From Lingula anatina (taxonomy: Eukaryota > Brachiopoda > Lingulata > Lingulida > Lingulidae), in contig NW_019776189.1 of the NCBI RefSeq assembly GCF_001039355.2, positions 1 to 64,000 on the forward strand: a DNA stretch of 64,000 nt, written 5' to 3'. The notes below the pieces were generated by a model. That model was not told the DNA's origin. It searched no databases and was given only the letters and a program-made list of their open reading frames with translations. This document shows, piece by piece, positions 56,881 through 64,000 of this stretch (the first letter of the stretch is position 1; each line of letters starts with the position of its first letter). The position numbers and the translations under genes were made by a program.

Positions 56881-57409
56881 TCATGTTTAAATCTCTGCTA
56901 TTTTTAATAATTAATTTTTGAGATCTTATGAATACAGGTAACTATAATTTTCTTTTTAAAAACTTAAAAAACACAATTGATAATCTTGTTTGGTGATGAC
57001 ATATATAATTTTCCTGCACTTTAAATTTACATTTTGATAAAGTATCCATGCAGTCCTTTTTATGCCATTTTTCAGTACATTGACTTTTGACTTACATGTA
57101 CAGGTAGTGTATGTCCTTGTTGAAATCCAATGCAATATTTTTGCCCTTATACCACAGTCCAAAACTAACAGAGATACACCCCAATTGACCTTGAATAGGA
57201 AATAATATATAATACGAATCCAAATGTACTAGTAAACTAGAATTTGACCTAGCTTGTCCTACTTTCCCTCAAGAAATGCACTTTCAAATTTTCTAGTCCT
57301 AATATTTCTTCAGAATTAGGAGAGATACATCCATATAACAATAGTTACTTTTGATGTTGAATAATAAATCATACATTGTAATCTTCATGTGACTTTGAGT
57401 TTTGACTTA

Positions 57410-57470
57410 ATATGGTCATGGACATAATAAGAGATATATTATAAGAGATATATTATGTCCATGATATGGT
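57410..57470. mobile_element. Small palindrome (47 bp) with 7-bp flanking direct repeats
   Basis: 57417-57463 begins CATGGACATAATA and ends with its reverse complement TATTATGTCCATG. ATATGGT lies directly on both sides (57410-57416 and 57464-57470). The centre holds a 2x direct repeat of AAGAGATATATT. Its ends match those of 45019-45040. Confidence 0.6.
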
Positions 57471-57939
57471 TGAACTTGAATCGGAAATCATATATTTTAA
57501 ATTTATTCCATTTTTATCTTAATAAAATTCTTTTTAGCTGCCCACCACAAGCTAGATATGTTATGTGAGTACATTCATATTATTTCTAATTTTGGCTGTA
57601 TAGTATACTTATATTAAATTTTAGAATTATTTTATTATTTCTTTTAAAGACCATACACCCATTGTTTATTTACTAGTCATCTGTTTATTACACATTTTTT
57701 TACCTATCACTTCCCAAATTACTCTGCCAGGGCCATTTGCTTTATTTAAATTCCACCCACCTATTTTATTTGTCATTTGCAAATTGAGAAGTCTGCACAT
57801 TTTACATATTTTCTGTCTAATATCATCAGTCTTCATCCCAAAAGCTGTGATGACAAATTTGATAACTTTGATGGTTAGCTGCGGGGGAGAGACTAATAGA
57901 ATTCAGAGTCTGGTTTTGTGATTAGGCACGGTGCTGTAC

Positions 57940-58335
57940 CAGAAATAATGAGTGTATACTGTGTATACAATATATATGTATAGCAATCCATTTTTGTCGG
58001 AAATGTTGAGTGTATACTATGTATACTATATATCTGTAGCAATTCATTTTTGTCGGAAATTTTGAGTGTATACTATGTATGCACAACATGTGTATAGAAA
58101 TTTATTTTTGTCGGAAATGTTAAGCGTATACTATGTATGCACGACATATGTATAGAAATTTATTTTTGTCGGAAATGTAAAGTGTATACTATGTATACAT
58201 GATATATGTATAGAAATTCATTTTTGTCGGAAATGTTGAGCGTATACTATGTATGCACGACATATGTATAGAAATTTATTTTTGTCGGAAATGTTGAATG
58301 TATACTATGTATATACAAAATATGTATAGCAATTT
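57940..58335. repeat. 58-bp minisatellite, about six copies
   Basis: TTTTTGTCGGAAATGTTGAG recurs at 57991, 58047, 58105, 58163, 58221 and 58279 (spacing 56 then 58 bp). Between copies lies a GTATACTATGTATGCACGAC variable part. Confidence 0.95.
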
Positions 58336-60880
58336 TTTTTTAACCTTTACTCAAATATATGTAACTCACATTAACCGTATCAAAGAAACTCTATTTCTCA
58401 AAAATTTTTGTTCTCATTTTGCTTTGTAATAGTTTGAATATTCATTTACTGGTGTTTTAGCCGTGTTAAGATATTTGTATGAGTGTCAGTCATAAATGAA
58501 AGGTTTATTCTTTGAAATACAATGTGCATCACATTTTGAGTCAAAAACTAATTCAGCTGTTCACCTTTACTTATGTTAATTACCATTACATTTTATTGTG
58601 GCTTACAGTAAATTTGCACTGAGAAATAAGATTGTTTCACTTACAACATAAAGAACACAACTTCATTGTTGTTGCTCATGAAGCAGTTTTACATCTGTTT
58701 ACTCAAACATTAACATTACATGAAATGTTCTGTGTAGAATGTGTTTACTTTTAAAAAACTGCTGTTTGGAATGTGCCAAAATATATTAAGTACTCTCAAC
58801 ACTAGTATCATTTTCTAAAAATTATAACTATTTTAAATTTTTCATATAAGGAGTCAGTTGTTTAAGAAATCATTCTTCATTATATATGTAGTTATATATA
58901 AAGCACCAAATGATATCGTATATGTTAATGAACATTTGTCATTTTTCACTTTCCTTTTCATAATATATCAGTCTGCTGTTTAAATTTATACTCAGGAAGC
59001 AAGTACTTTCACTCAGGAAGCAAGTGTTTTCATATAACGTTTATGTCTGATAAAGTGCCAATAGTATTGTATAGTTTTTCCTAACAAAAGTAGTATATTT
59101 TTTAATATAAAAGCTTAATTAGTATGCTGTTTAACAAGTTAAAATCATTGTGAAATATGAAAGCTGTTTTTGTTAGTTGTACTTTTAGCAGTTTATACTT
59201 CAGAAATATTTTAAGAAATATTTTACGTATGGTATTGTCAAAATCTGCACATGTAACTTGTATATACCATATAGATTGATAAGTTCAAAATGATTGTTCT
59301 AATAGACATTTTCATATACAACTACATGTACCAAAGCTTTTCTTTTTCTTGCCTCAAATCAAAACTAGACATTTACTCTAAATCACGAGAATTATCTGAA
59401 ATTATTTCAGCTGTATCCTCTCCACATGAATAATGTATGATTAAAAGAATTAATCGCAAAATTTTGTTTTGTAGTTGTTAATAAGAAAGTCGCGATAACG
59501 AACTAGTAACCTCTACTGCCATAACGCAATGCGTCAGTTTTGATATCCTTACTTATAAAAAATTCTACTTCATTTTCACATTGAACACAATGAACAAAAG
59601 TATACAGAAAACATTTGTCATTCTTTTGCTACAAATTTATTTATTCAAGCTCTAAAACCCAATTCCACTAAAATTACGTAAATGAATTAAAGCTTTTATA
59701 TAAAACACACTGAAACACGCTCAAATGAAGGGAACGGGAAGGGGGGTCCTTTATACAGGCGTCTATACCCGACCTTGCAGAATACTTCATGTAGGAACTA
59801 CATCAGGCATTGATATCAATGAATTTACTAATTAATTAAAATATTTTTTCTGCATTGACAGTAATATGACATTCTATATATGCCAAGGAACTATTTAAAT
59901 CTGAAAATTATCTTTAGTAAGTAATTAGGATTACAAGTAGGAAAAAGAAAATACAATATTTCGTTTAAATAATATTAGTACTTATTAAGTACCCCTAGAC
60001 AAAAGTTAGTTTTTGCTGAAGATATTCAGATATTCCGGTTGTGAAATAATTCATCCGTCAAAGTTTTTAAAGTCATGAGACACAAAAAGCAGAAACATTT
60101 CGGTAGATTCCGTAAGCAAATCTAACAGCCAATTGCAAGCGGGCCGGGAAAAAATTTTACGTGAGTAAAAGAAAACAAACGACTACGCGTTAGCCGCGAA
60201 TGTTTTTTTTTTTCTTTTTTTTCGTCGCGACTTTCGATATCCTCCTTTTTATTGGGTGGGTGGGGGGCTGTTGAGGTCTTTTGAGGACTTTTAGGCTAAG
60301 ACCCCTAACGATAACATTACTCGGTGTTAGACCCAGCAGTGCAGCAAAAAGTTTGAAAACAATGCTGATCGCAAATCGGTAAAAACATTTGGCCGGAAAA
60401 CGTAACGCCACACTGACGCTCTAGCCTTTTTTAGTTTTATAAATTTGAAATTTTCCTTCTCCTATCATACATACAGTCCATACAGTAGGGTGTCTGTTTA
60501 CCGCTTCTCTTTGTGTAGTTATTCCTCTTTAATACCTTTGTATAATTTGAAAAAGAAATACACAGGAAGGATTTCTTTTATTTTCATGTACTGTTGTCTT
60601 GTGTCAAAATTAAATATTTCAATAATCCCGGACATCTTTTGTTTACGGGGTACCCCTACTCCGGAAACGGACGCCTGGATACGGACGCATAATCTAAAAC
60701 ATATGGGGAGAACCCCGGATTAAATTTCTTGTGTGCATAAAAATAGAATCCTCCAACCACTCACTCAGTATACAGCTGTTAAGATGGCGTCGAAACGATT
60801 CCACGGAGTCTTTCAGTTATCATGAGCTATTGCTTTCCCAAAAGCCTGGTGGATAGAGGCTTATTTTTCAACAGACAGAA

Positions 60881-60923
60881 ATGCGTGGGTCCATCATGAT
60901 TCGGAAAATAAGATGTTACATTG
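60881..60923 (+). CDS. Candidate first coding exon of the DUF229 gene
   Basis: ATG at 60881 reads 14 codons (MRGSIMIRKIRCYI) to a consensus donor ATTG|GTGAGT. A good acceptor (ATGTTTCAG) ends at 61767. The join is in frame and continues DLTQTNL into the long exon, giving ~22 extra basic cytosolic residues. An upstream ATG at 60784 opens only a 13-codon frame. Supported by splice sites and frame only. Confidence 0.4.
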
Positions 60924-60994
60924 GTGAGTGGCCTGTTTGTGACCCTCTCTGGTAGAGTTATTCTATATGAGAAACGTTACTCAGAAATTACCAG

Positions 60995-61202
60995 TATGTC
61001 TATCAGGATGAGTTCGAACAATCGGCTTTTTTTTGCCTGTCTAGCGCTCCAATTTACTTTTATATGTATATTCCTTACCGTGCTGGCTGACTCAGTAAAA
61101 AAGAACATGTTTTCAGGAGTGCTAGAAACAAAAGTCAGACCAGGTCGTAAGCCTAAGCGTTGCACAGAAATTGCTGCAAAAACAGGCAGGGTCTATATAT
61201 AG
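60995..61202 (+). CDS. Small hypothetical open frame, signal-peptide-like
   Basis: 68 codons from ATG with a hydrophobic stretch (LFFACLALQFTFICIFLTVL) and a basic tail (RPGRKPKRC). It lies inside the intron proposed for the DUF229 gene. No homology is recognised; it may well be chance. Confidence 0.12.
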
Positions 61203-61787
61203 CTCACGTGGCCAAGAAAGCCTTGAGTAAGCGAGAGGCAAAAACTCGAACAGATAAAAAAAACTAGCCATCCTTTTCAGCTATATTCCTGAACTGTAGC
61301 ACAGCATTAAGATGGAATTTGCTATTATAAATTAGAGTTGCCAAAGTGTAATAGTGCCAAATCTAGGAATATAAAATAATTGACGTAGAACCACGTAATA
61401 AGCTTACTAGATAGGGGTTCATTGTAAGCTAAGATCTAATAAACGGTATATAAGATCTTAGATTGTAAGCAACTAAGACACCCGATCTGGCTGTAGGCCC
61501 TGTAATCATTTTTCCTATCCCCTTTTAATGCTATGAAATTCTATGTCAATCCCAGTTTCTGCACTCTAAATTTAGAGGGCAATGGAAACTCACCTTTGAA
61601 AGGGATATTTACTTAATTTGAGATCAGTTGTCTGTGAAAATAACGTTTGCCATGAAACTAATATGGATATAATTATTGCGATTATATTTTCCGTCTTGGA
61701 AAGACGCAATGCGCATACCCATGACTACGTTTTGTCAGATACTTATCTCGTTCCCGTTATGTTTCAGATCTTACACAGACGAACTTA

Positions 61788-63767
61788 ATGTCACTACTCT
61801 ACAGGAGATGGAAGCCCGCCTTGGTAACGCTGTCAGTGACGCTCCTGCTGCTTCAACTCTTACTCTATTCAAAGAGGTATCACGTCAGGCGCGCCTCTAC
61901 GCGCGTGTTTTCTCTCAGAAAGACGCCCATGCAAAGTGAAGCATATTTGGTCGATACGAGTGGTTGTAAAATACCGAATTTAGATCCATTTGACAAGTCT
62001 ATTCGGAAACTGGTGCATAAGGGACATAAATTACATTGCACCGGCCGTTTTGCGCCTTTAACGTATAAAGAAGGCAATAAGATCAAAGTGAATAAGACGG
62101 TTGTGGGCAGGCTACAGCTAACAGACGCCGCCGAACTCCAATGTCAGTATCAAGCCATAGTAAGGGTAACCCCTGAAGATAAACATGGATATTCGTTCAG
62201 CTCAACGGTGGTTATTTTCAAAGACGAAATCGAAGTGTTTGAGGAGTTTGTTCGAGTAATGTGTTTTCGGGGTCGTAGGACGATTTACATCAACTTTTAT
62301 GCATTCGTGCAAGCGGAGTCTACAAACACCGAACGACTGTTGTACAAGAAATTTAAGAATCATTTGAAACTTCATAAGATAAAAGAAACTCTCAATGTTA
62401 TCATGATTGGAGCAGATTCTGTGTCCAGACTAAATCATATCCGACAACTGCCAAAAACAAGGAAATATCTTTTGGAAAAGTTGAATGCTGTTGAAATGTT
62501 AGGCTATAACAAAGTAGCTGACAACACGATGGTAAATTTGATCCCTATGTTCACGGGGAAATTCACAGAAGAGCTCCCTTGGAACGAAACGCTTCGGAAC
62601 GAATCTTTTGATAAATACCCATTTGCCTGGAAAAATTATTCATCGGCGGGGTATAGGACGCTCTACGCAGAAGACGCCCCCGAAATTGCGATATTTAACT
62701 ATCACAAACTGGGTTTCCACGAGCCACCAGCTGACGCTTACCTCCGGCCGCTTAGTTTGGCAATGGAAGCTGAACCGATGCTTTGGAACAAAATCCATCA
62801 TTGCGCGGGGGATCGTTTAGAGACAAATATTGTCCTTAATTACGTGTCTGATTTTGTTAAACTTCACAAAAGCAAGCCATTTTTTGCGTTCTCTTTTATA
62901 ACGCGTCTCACACACGAGGACATTAACGAAGCAAGAGCGGCAGACGATCCACATCTTGAGTTCTTTCAGGGTTTGCACGAGGACGGGACCTTAAATAACA
63001 CTGTGCTTATCTACTTCAGTGACCATGGGGTGAGATTTGGACGTATAAGATCTCGGTTCGTAGGAAAACTGGAAGAGCGTCTTCCATTTCTATTTATCGT
63101 TTACCCGCCATGGCTTTACAAGAAATATCCACAAATGGTAAAGAACTTGCGCACAAATTCCCAAAGACTGACTACACCGTTTGATATTTATGAGACACTC
63201 ATGGATCTTCTATACTTATCTGACGATATTTCACATAAATCTAGGAGTTGGGGATTGATTAAAGATCGCGGTGTTAACCTTTTCCGAGAAATCCCTGAAA
63301 ACCGAACTTGTGAGAGTGCCGAGATTTTACCACACTGGTGCACGTGCCAAAAGCAAGTTCCGGTGAGCGTTTCAGATAACAAAGTTGTTCGCGCAGCTGA
63401 TACTATTGTGCGACACATCAATCATCTGCTGGGTGACAGTTTAAAATCCTGTCATAAATTGTCTCTATTCAAAATACACGATGCCTACAAGTCGGACGCA
63501 AATGACAAATTCTTGCACTTTCAGGAAAGCATAAACGATGTAATTGATCGTCGGGTTATCTTTACTGATAGGACTGAGAGTGTCGCGCACTATCTTGTTA
63601 CTCTTGAAACCAAGCCAGGCAATGGCCTGTTTGAGGTCACTGTCAGACACCATGAGCTCAGTGACAGTTACACGGTGGTAGGGGACATAAGCAGAATTAA
63701 CCGCTTTGGTGATCAGTCTGCTTGCATTGACATTCCTTTGCTGAAAAAGCTATGTTATTGTAAATAA
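61788..63767 (+). CDS. DUF229 family type II membrane protein (alkaline-phosphatase/sulfatase-like), main exon
   Basis: 659 aa from the first ATG of the exon, or ~681 with the candidate upstream exon. A membrane helix (ALVTLSVTLLLLQLLLY, ~11-27) follows a short basic tail, so the rest should be lumenal or extracellular. DUF229 proteins belong to the alkaline phosphatase/sulfatase fold. Family hallmarks present: VIMIGADSVSRLNHIRQLPK (~204-223), the metal/nucleophile region; YAEDAP and FHEPPADAYLRP (~294-320); FAFSFITRLTHED (~366-378); IYFSDHGVRFG (~408-418), carrying a metal-binding Asp-His pair; and PFDIYETLMDLL. The C-terminal ~100 residues after CTCQ form the usual Cys-containing tail. Substrate unknown; the family is expanded in many invertebrates. 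Reading frame intact. AATAAA overlaps the stop. Confidence 0.9.
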   Translation: MSLLYRRWKPALVTLSVTLLLLQLLLYSKRYHVRRASTRVFSLRKTPMQSEAYLVDTSGCKIPNLDPFDKSIRKLVHKGHKLHCTGRFAPLTYKEGNKIKVNKTVVGRLQLTDAAELQCQYQAIVRVTPEDKHGYSFSSTVVIFKDEIEVFEEFVRVMCFRGRRTIYINFYAFVQAESTNTERLLYKKFKNHLKLHKIKETLNVIMIGADSVSRLNHIRQLPKTRKYLLEKLNAVEMLGYNKVADNTMVNLIPMFTGKFTEELPWNETLRNESFDKYPFAWKNYSSAGYRTLYAEDAPEIAIFNYHKLGFHEPPADAYLRPLSLAMEAEPMLWNKIHHCAGDRLETNIVLNYVSDFVKLHKSKPFFAFSFITRLTHEDINEARAADDPHLEFFQGLHEDGTLNNTVLIYFSDHGVRFGRIRSRFVGKLEERLPFLFIVYPPWLYKKYPQMVKNLRTNSQRLTTPFDIYETLMDLLYLSDDISHKSRSWGLIKDRGVNLFREIPENRTCESAEILPHWCTCQKQVPVSVSDNKVVRAADTIVRHINHLLGDSLKSCHKLSLFKIHDAYKSDANDKFLHFQESINDVIDRRVIFTDRTESVAHYLVTLETKPGNGLFEVTVRHHELSDSYTVVGDISRINRFGDQSACIDIPLLKKLCYCK

Positions 63768-64000
63768 ATAGATATCATTATTTTTATTTTTTATTCATTT
63801 TTACTGATGGAAAGCATATTTGTCGTCTGCTGTATGATCATGCCAAATTATGCCAAGATCAGGAATTGTCTCTATCAAATATTATCAATGTATGTAAATT
63901 TTCTCAAGTTCAGAAGAGCATTTGTAAAATTCTTTTTTTTTTTTTCACAACCTCGATCGTCGACGGTGTCGTACATTACCTCTTTTTAGAGCAAAACCTG
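63768..64000. other. 3' flank of the DUF229 gene
   Basis: AT-rich, with the overlapping AATAAA at the stop as the likely poly-A signal. A short T-run near 63,933. No further gene seen. Confidence 0.6.

Larger units (their letters stand above)
54863..60880. other. Intergenic, repeat-rich, no gene recognised
   Basis: Six kilobases between the repeat-protein gene and the DUF229 gene. It contains the gene's 3' UTR, a pyrimidine tract (55.77-56.88 kb), the small palindrome at 57.4 kb, the 58-bp minisatellite (57.9-58.3 kb), then AT-rich sequence to ~60 kb. From about 60,100 the sequence becomes less AT-rich, as expected near the next promoter. Confidence 0.6.

Noticed and set aside
57940-58335. 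Regularly spaced repeats that could suggest a CRISPR array
   Set aside because: Direct tandem minisatellite in a eukaryotic genome with diverged, non-unique spacers; not a CRISPR.
60190-60411. 73-residue minus-strand frame with a hydrophobic start
   Set aside because: It begins at GTG, not ATG, and ends in a Lys-rich stretch caused by a T-run; no other support.

Overview
This is a eukaryotic nuclear window. It is AT-rich and intron-dense, with GT-AG introns, short coding exons, AATAAA signals, MITE-like hairpin repeats and a 500-base assembly gap. The genes and repeats suit a non-vertebrate bilaterian, most likely marine. A lophotrochozoan such as a mollusc is my best guess, but nothing seen proves the phylum.

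Layout. (1) 1-20.45 kb, minus strand: the 5' part of a Furry (FRY/FRYL) gene, 26 coding exons plus a non-coding first exon, encoding the first ~1,203 residues; the rest lies beyond base 1. (2) 20.98-33.33 kb, plus strand: a complete 25-exon coronin-7 (948 aa), divergent from Furry across ~0.5 kb. (3) 36.85-39.71 kb, minus: a complete five-exon UFM1 whose intron 2 carries a miniature LTR element with two 423-bp LTRs that read as identical. (4) 40.14-43.19 kb, plus: a secreted protein with sushi, acidic and Kunitz regions, divergent from UFM1 across ~0.4 kb. (5) 45.67-46.76 kb, minus: an intronless GT31 (beta-1,3-galactosyltransferase-like) gene. (6) 49.28-54.86 kb, plus: an unrecognised basic/coiled-coil protein ending in twelve 19-residue repeats; its large exon appears twice around the N gap, probably an assembly artefact. 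(7) 60.88-63.77 kb, plus: a DUF229 (alkaline-phosphatase/sulfatase-like) type II membrane protein.

The genes are not one pathway. Two divergent pairs (Furry/coronin-7 and UFM1/sushi-Kunitz) probably share promoters, each with an ETS-type ACCGGAAGTG site. The intergenic stretches (33.3-36.8, 43.2-45.7, 46.8-49.3 and 54.9-60.8 kb) hold UTRs, hairpin MITEs, a 58-bp minisatellite, a 1.1-kb pyrimidine tract and AT-rich sequence.

The most unusual observations are: two tiny palindromes with the same 12-base ends (CATGGAC[C/A]TAAT), each flanked by 7-bp direct repeats; the miniature LTR element in UFM1; tandem duplications that copy a splice donor in Furry and in coronin-7; and the 19-residue repeat protein with its duplicated exon.
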